This document shows positions 1-9,631 of a stretch of 64,000 bases of DNA, piece by piece (positions within the stretch are counted from its first letter, which is position 1; every line of letters starts with the position of its first letter). The notes beneath the pieces are model-generated. The model did no database searches. It had not been told where the DNA came from and worked only from the letters and a program-made list of their open reading frames with translations. This stretch comes from Nitrospira sp. (GTDB lineage Bacteria > Nitrospirota > Nitrospiria > Nitrospirales > Nitrospiraceae), in the NCBI GenBank assembly GCA_016873515.1, contig VGXB01000002.1, positions 1 to 64,000 of the forward strand, read 5' to 3'. The translations under genes and the position numbers were made by a program.

Positions 1-829
1 TCGTCATGCGGCACAGCGGATGAATGGTGGCTGGTAATCAGCCACTGTGTGCCATTCCACTTGTAGGTGAACGTGTACCGCGCTTTGATTTTGGCTCCGG
101 TTTTCTGGAAGATGAAGGTGTAAAGCCCTGTGTCGATGGCGGTATTACAATCGATTTCGATCTCACGCGAGTCGATGCGCCCGACCGGGCGATTCTCAAG
201 AAAATGGAGGAAATAGTCCTCTTTGTCGGTGGCCGTGAGCCGAGGCCGGCTCGACACGGTCGGCAGGAATACTGACGTCGCCGCATAATTGGCGGACACC
301 TTGTGCACGTCGCCGGTTTGGAGGGACGCATTCCAGCGGTCGAACAGGCGGGCAATGTCCTCCTCCGTAGCTGCAATGCATAGCTCTGTATGTTGGGAAA
401 TCTCTTGGTGCACATGTTCCAGAGGCGCATCGTCATGCGGCACAGCGGATGAATGGTGGCTGGTAATCAGCCACTGTGTGCCATTCCACTTGTAGGTGAA
501 CGTGTACCGCGCTTTGATTTTGGCTCCGGTTTTCTGGAAGATGAAGGTGTAAAGCCCTGTGTCGATGGCGGTATTACAATCGATTTCGATCTCACGCGAG
601 TCGATGCGCCCGACCGGGCGATTCTCAAGAAAATGGAGGAAATAGTCCTCTTTGTCGGTGGCCGTGAGCCGAGGCCGGCTCGACACGGTCGGCAGGAATA
701 CTGACGTCGCCGCATAATTGGCGGACACCTTGTGCACGTCGCCGGTTTGGAGGGACGCATTCCAGCGGTCGAACAGGCGGGCAATGTCCTCCTCCGTAGC
801 TGCAATGCATAGCTCTGTATGTTGGGAAA
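1..829. repeat. Perfect direct tandem repeat, period 429 bp (1-400 identical to 430-829)
   Basis: Read directly; ORFs 24-275/453-704 and 196-381/625-810 are identical at offset 429. 429 = 143 codons, so the frame is preserved. Confidence 0.95.
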
Positions 830-929
830 GCGTGGAAGCGAGTTTTTGAGGAGTACCGGTTTGTGGTATCTCTGCGTAGCTCACGATGGGGGCTACGATC
901 ACTGCAAGGAGCAAGACCAATCTTCTCAT
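1..929 (-). CDS. Exported protein with tandem CaMKII association-domain / SgcJ-EcaC (SnoaL-like) domains, partial at the left window edge
   Basis: Manual minus-strand translation from ATG at 929: MRRLVLLLAVIVAPIVSYAEIPQTG... (signal peptide), then ...EEDIARLFDRWNASLQTGDVHKVSANYAATSVFLPTVSSRPRLTATDKEDYFLHFLENRPVGRIDSREIEIDCNTAIDTGLYTFIFQKTGAKIKARYTFTYKWNGTQWLITSHHSSAVPHD repeated in frame. No stop before base 1, which probably explains its absence from the ORF track. Confidence 0.8.
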   Translation of the reverse strand, partial: MRRLVLLLAVIVAPIVSYAEIPQTGTPQKLASTLSQHTELCIAATEEDIARLFDRWNASLQTGDVHKVSANYAATSVFLPTVSSRPRLTATDKEDYFLHFLENRPVGRIDSREIEIDCNTAIDTGLYTFIFQKTGAKIKARYTFTYKWNGTQWLITSHHSSAVPHDDAPLEHVHQEISQHTELCIAATEEDIARLFDRWNASLQTGDVHKVSANYAATSVFLPTVSSRPRLTATDKEDYFLHFLENRPVGRIDSREIEIDCNTAIDTGLYTFIFQKTGAKIKARYTFTYKWNGTQWLITSHHSSAVPHD

Positions 930-1195
930 AAAAGATCCTCTTTCTGGTGCTTAATGCCTACGACAACCGATATGGCAACGCACGGGCAAGTTTGTCGTAG
1001 GTATGCGAGGGGAGCATTCTACGACGCACTTGCCCCTAGTTTGATAGTATAGAGGGGGGGGAAAAATCTTTCAAGTGATCAAATCGGGCAATCCCGGATG
1101 CTGTCATGGGACATTGTTTCCCCACGGCTCCATGGTTATAGCCTGGAAAGGCTCGGAAGAACGCAGGGATCAGCCTGTCATATTCAAGCGTGCGG

Positions 1196-1501
1196 CTATT
1201 GAGGAAAGACGGACGAGTGATCGCTGGTAATCAGCCACTGGAAGCCGTCCCACTTGTACGTGAAGAAGTATCGGGCTTTGACGGTGGTCCTGGTCTTCTT
1301 GAAGATGAAGGAATAGAGGCCTTCATCGATCGCCCTATTGCACTCGAGTTCGATCGTACGAGAATCAATACGCCCTTCCGGCTGATTCTCACGGAAGTGA
1401 TGAAAATAGTCCTCCTTCTCGCTGGGCGTGAAACGCGGCTTACTGGACACGGTCGCAAGCAACACGGACTTGGTCGCGTAGTTTTCCACGACCTTGAGTT
1501 A
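1196..1501 (-). pseudogene. 5'-truncated third copy of the CaMKII_AD/SgcJ-like domain
   Basis: VENYATKSVLLATVSSKPRFTPSEKEDYFHHFRENQPEGRIDSRTIELECNRAIDEGLYSFIFKKTRTTVKARYFFTYKWDGFQWLITSDHSSVFPQ aligns with the repeat domain, but an in-frame TAA (1499-1501) precedes it and the N-terminal helix and signal peptide are absent. Confidence 0.75.
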
Positions 1502-1701
1502 GGGGCAATGTGCGTGTCCGATGTGACGGTCAGCCGGCGAGAGTATTTCGCGCCTCCCCCTCCAGGAAAAAATGAGCGGGCAGACTGTCCCAGGTGCGGA
1601 TGTCTGATGAATGGGGCAGGGACTCCCTGTACTTGTGATCTCCAGAACGATGCTTCTATACTCCCGAGTCGGTATGGTGGTTGGAGTAGGAACAGGACGC
1701 C

Positions 1702-2073
1702 ATGGAGAACGAACGGACTAAAGCCGAAATGGAGGTGGCGATCCGCAACGCCATCATCAAATTTGAGCAGGAATTCATGGGCCGGGGCCCGACGGACGTG
1801 CGGGCGTTCATTGTCCGGGATCTCGTTGTGGTGCGGCTCAAGGGGGTGCTCACTCCTGCGGAGCGGCAGTTGGCTAAGACTCCCGACGGCGTCGATATGG
1901 TCAAACGGGTCCGGCAGACCCTCATTGCCCAAGGCCGCGACCGGCTCATCGAACAGGTGAGTGATATTACCGGAGTAAGGGTCATGGCCCTCTTCATGGA
2001 CATCGACGCCCAAATCGGGGAGAAGGTGTTTGTCTTTACCGTCGAGCGGGACTTAGAACCCAGAGAGCGCTAA
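1702..2073 (+). CDS. DUF2294 domain-containing protein
   Basis: KAEMEVAIRNAIIKFEQEFMGRGPTDVRAFIVRDLVVVRLKGVLTPAERQLAKTPDG is the characteristic DUF2294 pattern. Confidence 0.85.
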   Translation: MENERTKAEMEVAIRNAIIKFEQEFMGRGPTDVRAFIVRDLVVVRLKGVLTPAERQLAKTPDGVDMVKRVRQTLIAQGRDRLIEQVSDITGVRVMALFMDIDAQIGEKVFVFTVERDLEPRER

Positions 2074-2142
2074 ATCGATCAACTGGTCCTCGGGCTTCCA
2101 AGATGTGTGCAGGTTCTGGCAGATTGGAACGATGACCGGACG

Positions 2143-2297
2143 TATTTTCGACCACCTTTTCTTCGACAACACCCACGCCGATTCAGGATTCCCCGTATCT
2201 CATCCAGACCAATCCCCAGGCAGCCGAGTTGATCAATCGCGATCCAGAGTAATTCGAGCGGCCAGGGTTTGCGACCCTCTTCTGGCGGAAGCGCGTT
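2143..2297 (+). pseudogene. Decayed 5' fragment of a second SelO (YdiU/UPF0061) gene
   Basis: FFDNTHA-(deletion/frameshift)-DSPYLIQTNPQAAELINRDPE*FERPGFATLF(+1 nt)GGS matches FDNTYAR...DEPYLVGFNPAAAALLDLDPAEAERPEFARLFGGS of the intact downstream gene. Confidence 0.75.
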
Positions 2298-2625
2298 AAC
2301 GGCCTGCATGCTGATTCGCGCGGCGCGAATCGTACCGCCTGACACGGATTTCTTTGGACCGGCGGCGCATGTGTTTCGTATCGTGCCATGCCTGCATCCG
2401 CAAGAGCGTTTCCATGTTCACCTGAAATGCCTTTTCAATGCGGAAGGCCATCTCAGGCGATAGTGCCGCACGCCCGTGCAACACATCCGAGAGGGTGGCC
2501 CGGCGCACGTCAAGCACGTCCGCTGCCTGGGTGATGCTCAAACCCAGTTCCTTTAGGATCTCATCACGGATAAACTCACCCGGATGCGGCGGTGTCATGC
2601 CGATCTTATGAAGTGTCTTGCTCAT
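2296..2625 (-). CDS. higA: HigA-family antitoxin (HTH XRE)
   Basis: MTPPHPGEFIRDEILKELGLSITQAADVLDVRRATLSDVLHGRAALSPEMAFRIEKAF is a typical HigA/VapI HTH. Confidence 0.88.
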   Translation of the reverse strand: MSKTLHKIGMTPPHPGEFIRDEILKELGLSITQAADVLDVRRATLSDVLHGRAALSPEMAFRIEKAFQVNMETLLRMQAWHDTKHMRRRSKEIRVRRYDSRRANQHAGR

Positions 2626-2729
2626 CAGACGTTACGGAGACGCTTGACCAGATCGGGGCGTAAACCCCGGCTGTCATTTTCTTCAAGAAAGCGGAGCAGA
2701 CCTCGATGCTGGACAGATCCAATCCGCAT
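2625..2729 (-). pseudogene. Truncated HigB/RelE-family toxin remnant (34 codons)
   Basis: MRIGSVQHRGLLRFLEENDSRGLRPDLVKRLRNV* resembles the HigB N-terminus (F.hkGL..ffe.gd..gi...ha.rLr). It ends in TGATG overlapping the higA start. Too short for the ORF track. Confidence 0.6.
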
Positions 2730-2855
2730 AAAACAGTGTACGGCCACACCGTACATGTGTCAACCACGCGCCCCTGGGGAATCAGCCATATCCTCTTATG
2801 ATGAACGGCGAGGGCCGTCTTGCCAGCGAAGGGTCTTCCCTGTCATGCTTCCTGC

Positions 2856-4331
2856 ATGCCGCAGCGATCGCTGGAACAGCTTTCCTTCGACAACACGTAC
2901 GCCCGACTGCCCGAGGCCTTCTACGCCAAGCTCAACCCAACGCCGTTCTCGGATGAGCCGTATCTGGTCGGCTTCAATCCCGCCGCCGCCGCGCTACTCG
3001 ATCTAGATCCCGCAGAAGCCGAGCGGCCTGAATTCGCCCGCTTGTTTGGCGGAAGTCTGCTTGTGCCGGGTATGGAGCCGCTGGCGATGCTGTACTCCGG
3101 CCATCAGTTCGGCGTCTATGTCCCGCAACTGGGCGACGGCCGTGCAATTCTCCTTGGAGAAGCAACAAACGAGCGGGGCGAGCGATGGGATTTGCATCTC
3201 AAAGGCGGTGGGCTCACGCCTTTTTCGCGTGACGGCGACGGGCGCGCGGTCTTGCGCTCGACGATCCGCGAATATCTCTGTTGCGCGGCTATGACAGGTC
3301 TCGGCATCCCGACGACGCAGGCGCTCTGTATTGTCGGGAGCGACCACAAGGTCTATCGTGAACAGGTTGAGACCGGCGCGACACTGGTCCGCATGGCGCC
3401 GTCGCATGTGCGATTTGGCACGTTCGAAATCTTCTACTACCGCAAACAGCATGAACACCTGAAAGTCCTGGCCGACTATGTGATCGCCCAGCACTATCCG
3501 CATCTCACGGTTGTGCCAACCAAGTATGCCCGCTTCTTTACCGAAGTCGTCGAGCGGACCGCCACCCTGATTGCGCAGTGGCAAGCGGTCGGGTGGTCTC
3601 ATGGGGTGATGAATACCGACAACATGTCGATCCTTGGTCTCACCCTGGACTACGGCCCTTACGGGTTTATGGACAACTACGACGCCGGTTTCATCTGCAA
3701 TCACTCCGATCACAACGGCCGCTATGCGTATAATCAGCAGCCGTACATCGGATTGTGGAATCTCAGCTGTTTGGCACAGGCCCTATTGCCGTTGGTGGAG
3801 AAAGAGGTCTTAAAGGCCGTGCTTGAGACCTATCAACCTTTCTATGAGCAGACGTATCTCACTCATATGCGGGCGAAGTTGGGATTACTAGAGGGGCGCA
3901 CGGAAGACGACTCCCTGATTCAAGACTTTCTGGGCCTGCTCCAGGAGAGTCACGCGGATTACACGAGGGTGTTCCGAGAGTTGAGCGTCTTCTCGCCAGC
4001 CGAGGGTACGACGAACGAGCGACTGCGCGAGCTCTTTCTCAACCGCGACCGGTTCGACGAATGGGCGGCGCGGTATCGAGATCGGCTGCGAAGCGAGCAG
4101 AGCCGCGATGGGGAACGACAGGCGCGGATGGACCGGGTCAATCCCAAGTATGTGCTCCGCAATTATCTCGCGCAGGTGGCGATCGAAAAAGCCCAACACA
4201 AGGATTTCTCCGAGGTCGAGCGGTTGTCCACCCTGTTGCAACATCCCTACAGCGATCAGCCCGGCATGGAGGCCTATGCGGCTCCGCCTCCCAATTGGGG
4301 CAAGCACTTAGCGGTCAGTTGTTCGTCCTAG
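2856..4331 (+). CDS. selO: Protein adenylyltransferase SelO (YdiU/UPF0061)
   Basis: LSFDNTYARLPEAFY..., GDGRAILLGE, HLKGGGLTPFSRDGDGRAVLRSTIREYL, GVMNTDNMSILGLTLDYGPYGFMDNYD, and C-terminal PYSDQPGMEAYAAPPPNWGKHLAVSCSS. Confidence 0.95.
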   Translation: MPQRSLEQLSFDNTYARLPEAFYAKLNPTPFSDEPYLVGFNPAAAALLDLDPAEAERPEFARLFGGSLLVPGMEPLAMLYSGHQFGVYVPQLGDGRAILLGEATNERGERWDLHLKGGGLTPFSRDGDGRAVLRSTIREYLCCAAMTGLGIPTTQALCIVGSDHKVYREQVETGATLVRMAPSHVRFGTFEIFYYRKQHEHLKVLADYVIAQHYPHLTVVPTKYARFFTEVVERTATLIAQWQAVGWSHGVMNTDNMSILGLTLDYGPYGFMDNYDAGFICNHSDHNGRYAYNQQPYIGLWNLSCLAQALLPLVEKEVLKAVLETYQPFYEQTYLTHMRAKLGLLEGRTEDDSLIQDFLGLLQESHADYTRVFRELSVFSPAEGTTNERLRELFLNRDRFDEWAARYRDRLRSEQSRDGERQARMDRVNPKYVLRNYLAQVAIEKAQHKDFSEVERLSTLLQHPYSDQPGMEAYAAPPPNWGKHLAVSCSS

Positions 4332-4590
4332 AAATCCTTCCGGCCTGGCATCGTCGATGCGCTCTCCATGAGCAGCCTCCCTCAGGGGGATCGCTCGACT
4401 CACGGTCTCGGTGGGTTCGTAGAGCGGTCCCCCGCCAACACCTACGCACACTCCCATCGCGGTGTTCAACCGAGCATCACCATCGCTTCACTCTCCGCAC
4501 CATCTATTGTACAGTGGCGATTCGTTTAGGCGGAGGACGCGCTCAGCGTGCTCGTGCTGGTGGAGGATCTACACTGGTGGCGGAACAACC

Positions 4591-5310
4591 GTGCGGCAGA
4601 CAACTCTAGGCGGATTGAAGGTCCGGCTTGCCGGCGGTACTGATGGGCGAGGAGGCGGGACTGGCCCGCTAGTGATCCTGCTCCATGGGTTCGGTGCGCC
4701 GGGGGATGATTTAGTTCCGCTCGCGGAGGTGATCGATGTTCCGGCAGGCACGCGATGGCTGTTCCCGGAAGGGCCTTTACCGCTCAGCCTGGGCTTCGGC
4801 GATGCGCGGGCTTGGTGGATCATCGACTTCGCGCGGATCCAGGCGGATCGCGAGGCCGGCCGCGTGCGCGACATGTCGATGGAGATGCCGAACGGCTTGG
4901 CTCTCGCGAGAAAGCATCTGGCAGGTTTTCTCAACGAACTGCCTCGATCTCTGCCGGTCGAATTCACGCACACGGTGATCGGTGGGTTCTCGCAAGGGGC
5001 GATGCTGACCTGCGACGCAGTCCTGCACGATACGGCTCCGTTTGCTGGGCTGGTCCAATTGTCCGGAAATCTCCTGGCGCAACCGGTCTGGAGCCCGCTC
5101 ATGCCTCAACGAAAGGGTCTGCCGGTCTTTCAGAGCCATGGTATTGAGGACGAGATCCTCGCTCACATCGGCGCCGAACGATTGCGCGATCTGTTGGCCC
5201 AAGCCGGCCTGGCCATTGAATGGCATAGTTTCAGGGGCGGGCATGAAATCCCTGAACTGGTTCTGAGGCGACTCGGTGTGTTTCTCACAAAGGTGCTGAC
5301 GAAATCATGA
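4591..5310 (+). CDS. Phospholipase/carboxylesterase-type alpha/beta hydrolase (start uncertain)
   Basis: VILLHGFGAPGDDLVPLA..., GGFSQGAML nucleophile elbow, GGHEIPE C-terminal His. Confidence 0.85.
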   Translation: MRQTTLGGLKVRLAGGTDGRGGGTGPLVILLHGFGAPGDDLVPLAEVIDVPAGTRWLFPEGPLPLSLGFGDARAWWIIDFARIQADREAGRVRDMSMEMPNGLALARKHLAGFLNELPRSLPVEFTHTVIGGFSQGAMLTCDAVLHDTAPFAGLVQLSGNLLAQPVWSPLMPQRKGLPVFQSHGIEDEILAHIGAERLRDLLAQAGLAIEWHSFRGGHEIPELVLRRLGVFLTKVLTKS

Positions 5311-6062
5311 GTGTGCATCAACCGTTTTTTCTCGCCGGCTCGGATGGCAAGCATATTCGGGGCGATCACGCCGTGGGACAGGGCCGCCAGATTCTCTTCA
5401 TCACCGGGTTTCTCTCCAAACGCTGGGGTAACAAGAGTAAGGCGTTGGCGCAGTGGTGTCACGAGCAGGGGTGGGGATTCTGTTGTTACGATGTACGCGG
5501 GTTCGGTGATTCCGAAGGCCAATTCACTGAGTACACACTGTCCGATTGGATTGCTGATGCCCAGACGGTGCTCGACTCCATCAAGTCTGGACCACCTGTC
5601 ACGATCGTCGGCAATTCGCTCGGCAGCTGGATTGCCTGGTTGGTCGCGCAGGAAAGTTCCATGGTGGACGAACTCCTCTTGATCGCTCCGGCGTTCAACA
5701 TGATGGGTAAGCGGGCGAAGAGCATCTCCAAGGAACGGTTGCATTACTGGCATACCGCCGGATGGATGCCGTGGAATGACGATCCGCTGCACAGGGATTG
5801 GCCCTTGTCCTGGAGGTGGGTGGAAGAGAGTGAATGGTATTGGGCCAGAACTTTCGATGTCGTTCGCCACGTGAAAACGACGATTCTGCATGGGTTGCAC
5901 GATACCGTCATTGCACCGGAAGGCAGCCAACAGTTCACCGACGAATTGCGCCGCCGCGTTCCAACAATTCCACTCGACCTGCAGCTGATTCAAGGCGATC
6001 ACCGGCTCAGCAGCCCGGAGCACCTAGAGTTGTTTCGACGATTGGTGATGAGGGAGATCTGA
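5307..6062 (+). CDS. Alpha/beta hydrolase
   Basis: FITGFLSKRWGNKSKALAQWCHEQGWGFCCYDVRGFGDSEGQ; VGNSLGSW; ATGA overlap with the upstream gene. Confidence 0.85.
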   Translation: MSVHQPFFLAGSDGKHIRGDHAVGQGRQILFITGFLSKRWGNKSKALAQWCHEQGWGFCCYDVRGFGDSEGQFTEYTLSDWIADAQTVLDSIKSGPPVTIVGNSLGSWIAWLVAQESSMVDELLLIAPAFNMMGKRAKSISKERLHYWHTAGWMPWNDDPLHRDWPLSWRWVEESEWYWARTFDVVRHVKTTILHGLHDTVIAPEGSQQFTDELRRRVPTIPLDLQLIQGDHRLSSPEHLELFRRLVMREI

Positions 6063-6229
6063 TGCTTGTTGTCATTCACAAAGAATGTGGCGGTCCGGCG
6101 CTGGAAGAATCCCCAGTCGGCGAAATCTGCGCCATTCCGATCGATCGTTTCCCCTTCCCGTGCTTTTCCTGCCTGGAAGAGATTCTCGACGAATCCGAAG
6201 TGCGGCTGTCAGAAGAGCTGGGGATATAG
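6062..6229 (+). CDS. Small Cys-containing hypothetical protein (55 aa)
   Basis: ATG at 6062 immediately after the hydrolase stop; MLVVIHKECGGPALEESPVGEICAIPIDRFPFPCFSCLEEILDESEVRLSEELGI. Confidence 0.5.
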   Translation: MLVVIHKECGGPALEESPVGEICAIPIDRFPFPCFSCLEEILDESEVRLSEELGI

Positions 6230-6481
6230 GTACCAACCGATTCAGCCGACCGGCTATAGGGAGGCCGGAGCGGACCTGTGTTGCCGAGCACGCGGAACAT
6301 CCAATATCATTCCGGTTGGCCCTCTCTCCAGAAAACAATCGCACAGCCGGTTCGTGTCAGAAAAGATGGGGTATTCGTGCTTAGAATAGCGTGTGACTCG
6401 GTTGTGATCGAAAAGGATTGTCTGCTATGGTGCCTGACTTCACCGCAGAAACCGTAAGAATCAGGGAGGAAAAGAGCGCTC

Positions 6482-8164
6482 ATGGCCACGAACGACAAGC
6501 AAGTCATTTTTTCATTAGTCAATGTTGGCAAGGTCTATCCGCCGAAAAAGCAGGTCCTGCGCGAGATCTATCTCGGCTTCTACTACGGCGCGAAAATTGG
6601 CGTGCTGGGGTTGAACGGGTCGGGCAAGAGTTCGCTGCTCAAGATCATCGCAGGTGTGGATCCCAATTACACGGGCGAGATCACCAGATCGAAAGGCTAT
6701 AGCGTCGGATTGTTGGAGCAGGAGCCGCAGCTCGATCCCAAGAAGACGGTCAAGGACGTTGTGGAGGAAGGGAAGAAGGAACTGGTTGCACTGCTGAAGG
6801 AATATGAAGACGTGAGCAACAAGATCGGCGAAGCCGATCCCGATACGATGGAAAAGTTGTTGGACAAGCAGGCGCAACTGCAAGAGAAGATCGAGGCGGC
6901 GAACGGCTGGGAATTGGAAAACGAGCTCGACATCGCGATGGACGCCTTGCGTTGCCCGCCGGCCGATCAGAAGATCGGGAATCTGTCCGGCGGCGAGAAA
7001 CGGCGTGTCGCGCTCTGCCGGCTCATGATTCAGGAGCCGGATATTCTTTTGCTCGACGAGCCGACGAACCATCTCGATGCCGAGTCTGTCCAATGGCTGG
7101 AACAGCATCTCCAGCAATATAAGGGCACGGTCATCGCCGTAACCCACGACCGCTATTTCCTCGACAATGTGGCCGGCTGGATTCTGGAATTAGATCGTGG
7201 TCACGGCATTCCCTTCCAAGGCAACTATTCCTCCTGGCTGGAGCAGAAGAAGGATCGTTTGGAAAAGGAAGAGAAGGCAGAGTCGAAACGGAAAAAGACC
7301 CTCGAACACGAGTTGGAGTGGATTCGCATGTCGCCCAAGGCTCGCCAATCCAAGGGGAAGGCGCGCTTGAACCGGTATGAGGAACTGGTCAATCAGCGGC
7401 AGGAATCGGTGGCGGAGGATTTGGAAATCTACATTCCGCCCGGACCTCGGCTGGGGGACGTGGTGGTCGAAGCCAAAGGGATCAGCAAGGGGTTCGCCGA
7501 CAAGCTGCTCTACGAACAGGTGAATTTCAGTTTGCCGAAAGGCGGGATCGTCGGCGTGATTGGGCCGAATGGGGCCGGTAAGACGACCATGTTTAGGATG
7601 ATCATCGGGAAGGACAAGCCGGATGCCGGGTTGATCAAGATCGGCGAGACGGTGAAGCTCGGCTACGTCGATCAAGATCGCAGCTTGGATGGCAACAAGA
7701 CCGTGTACGAAATCATTTCCGACGGCCAGGAGACGATCAAGCTCGGTAAGGCCGAGGTGAATGCTCGCGGCTATTGTGCGCGGTTCAACTTCGCCGGGAC
7801 GGATCAACAGAAGAAAGTGAAGGATCTGTCGGGTGGTGAACGCAATCGCGTCCATCTGGCCCGTATGTTGAAAGAAGGCGCCAACCTCATCATTTTGGAC
7901 GAGCCGACGAACGATTTGGATGTGAATACGCTCCGTGCCCTCGAGGAGGGGTTGGAAAGCTTTGCTGGCTGTGCGGTGATCAGCAGCCACGACCGTTGGT
8001 TCCTTGACCGAATCGCCACGCACATCTTGGCTTTTGAAGGCGACAGCAAGGTCGTGTGGTTCGAAGGAAACTACAGCGAGTATGAGGCAGACCGAAAGAA
8101 GCGGCTCGGCAAAGAAGCCGATCAACCGCACCGAATTCGGTACCGGAAGCTCACGCGAAATTGA
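6482..8164 (+). CDS. ettA: Energy-dependent translational throttle protein EttA (ABC-F)
   Basis: Two ABC domains ([74 protein letters not shown]) and ending ...[28 protein letters not shown]. Confidence 0.95.
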   Translation: MATNDKQVIFSLVNVGKVYPPKKQVLREIYLGFYYGAKIGVLGLNGSGKSSLLKIIAGVDPNYTGEITRSKGYSVGLLEQEPQLDPKKTVKDVVEEGKKELVALLKEYEDVSNKIGEADPDTMEKLLDKQAQLQEKIEAANGWELENELDIAMDALRCPPADQKIGNLSGGEKRRVALCRLMIQEPDILLLDEPTNHLDAESVQWLEQHLQQYKGTVIAVTHDRYFLDNVAGWILELDRGHGIPFQGNYSSWLEQKKDRLEKEEKAESKRKKTLEHELEWIRMSPKARQSKGKARLNRYEELVNQRQESVAEDLEIYIPPGPRLGDVVVEAKGISKGFADKLLYEQVNFSLPKGGIVGVIGPNGAGKTTMFRMIIGKDKPDAGLIKIGETVKLGYVDQDRSLDGNKTVYEIISDGQETIKLGKAEVNARGYCARFNFAGTDQQKKVKDLSGGERNRVHLARMLKEGANLIILDEPTNDLDVNTLRALEEGLESFAGCAVISSHDRWFLDRIATHILAFEGDSKVVWFEGNYSEYEADRKKRLGKEADQPHRIRYRKLTRN

Positions 8165-8287
8165 CCGGCCGGGAATCTTTGTCCCACTGCATTTGTTAGT
8201 CTTCAGCTTGCCCGCTGGACCATCTCGGGGACTGGTGGCTGCGCCTCAAGACTACTGTGAGGCCGGACGCTATTGTAGTGGATCCGC

Positions 8288-9279
8288 CATTATTCTGTCA
8301 GGATCTGCGCGTCCTTCAGCGTATCGAACAGGTCACCATCAAGGAACTGTGCCCGCATTTTTCCATTGAGCAATTTGATATACCCATTCTTCCAAGGGGA
8401 GCCCGGTTCGATATAGAGCGTTCTGGCACCTCCCGTTGCCAACCATGCCCGTAGCGCCTTAGCCGTAAACTCTGGACCGTTGTCCGAGCGGATGTGATCG
8501 GGAACGCCTCGCATGAGCATCACGTCCGCTAAGGTTTCGATCACTCCCTGCATCCTGGTGCTGTGTTCCACACGGATCGTCAAGGTTTCCCGGATGTATT
8601 CGTCGATGATGCAGGGCAGGCGCACCGGTCTGCCTCCATGCGTTCAGGTGGCCACGAAGTCATAGCTCCAGACGTGGTTCAGGCGCTCAGGGCGCAGACG
8701 GATGCAACTGCCGTTGTTCAGCCACAGTCGGTGCTGAGGCCGTTGCTTTCCAGGCACCTGCAGCGCCTCCCGGCGCTAGATGCGTTTCACCCGGTCGCGG
8801 CATACCCGCAAACTGCTGCGGTTCACCATGGCTGTGATCTGCCGGTAGCCGTAATGGCCATACTGACAGGCTAGACTGATGATGCACTGTGTGAGCCGGT
8901 TTTCAACCGGTCTGAGAATGGGCTGATAGCGTTGTGTGCCCTGAGGCTGGCTGAGGATACGGTAGACACGGCGCTGCGATACACCGTGGTGCTTGATGGC
9001 CTGCGCCACCGCCTACCGTCGCCGCTCGGAGCTTAGAAGTTTCCCTCAGCAGCGTCCGTGAGTAGGGCCTTCTCCAGCGCCAAGTCGGCCACCACGCGCT
9101 TCAGGTGCTGGTTCTCCCGTTCCTTTAGCCGCTGGGCCTGATCACCCTTCAGGTCGCTATACTCCTTGTGCCAGCGGTAGCAGGTGACATCCGTGATGCC
9201 CACGTCCTTGCAAACCAGGTGGATCGATTTGCCGCAGCTTCGCCACTGCCTGCTTCTGGCGATACTGTTTATTCGCCAT
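8288..9279 (-). mobile_element. Decayed IS3-family element (orfA frameshifted; orfB with in-frame stops and truncated)
   Basis: OrfA fragment HLVCKDVGITDVTCYRWHKEYSDLKGDQAQRLKERENQHLKRVVADLALEKALLTDAAEGNF; OrfB fragments HHGVSQRRVYRIL..., GVPDHIRSDNGPEFTAKALRAWLATGGARTLYIEPGSPWKNGY, with TAG after RVKRI, TGA after DFVAT, and no C-terminus. Confidence 0.88.
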
Positions 9280-9631
9280 CTATAGACTCCTTCTTCCGAG
9301 TTGAAAAATACAACATTCAGCCCGGCACAGAAAGAGTCAGTCAGGTCACAGTCGCGAGCAAGTCTCTGGCCGATACTCTGAATCGTTGGTTGTCCCAGGA
9401 CATCGTTCCTTCGGACACAGCATCACGGGCGGCGTAGCCCATCTTTGTTGCGCATTTTTCTCGGGTCTGACATCTTCCAACCATCAGCCTAACGTCGTAG
9501 AATCATCTCTCAATTGATCATGTGCCGCTTGCTGCTCGCGCATGCATGCTGGACAGCGGCGGTAGCCGGCATCTAGGGAAGGTGAGTCCGATAGACGTTC
9601 CCTGTCAGCCCGGCATGGCCATGGACATCTC

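Noticed and set aside
24-810. ORFs 24-275, 453-704, 38-436, 467-805, 196-381, 625-810
   Set aside because: They lie in other frames of the duplicated exported-protein gene; the true minus-strand frame has a signal peptide and family-like sequence.
1050-1060. Homopolymeric G run (gaggggggggg-like) downstream of the duplicated gene
   Set aside because: Considered as a phase-variable tract, but it is not within or at a promoter of a supported gene; evidence insufficient.
1190-2013. Long ORFs 1190-1960 (+) and 1231-2013 (-)
   Set aside because: High-GC shadow ORFs overlapping the truncated domain copy and the DUF2294 gene. A CPRCG motif in the first was noted, but the frame runs on through DUF2294 in the wrong frame.
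3003-3713. Minus-strand 236-aa ORF opposite selO
   Set aside because: Antisense shadow of a well supported CDS with no recognisable family.
4542-4580. LSVLVLVEDLHWW, resembling an AAA-type Walker B motif just before the hydrolase
   Set aside because: Only about 13 codons, preceded by a stop and with no further ATPase sequence; could be chance.
7190-8131. 313-aa minus-strand ORF opposite ettA
   Set aside because: Antisense shadow ORF; the plus strand is unambiguous EttA.
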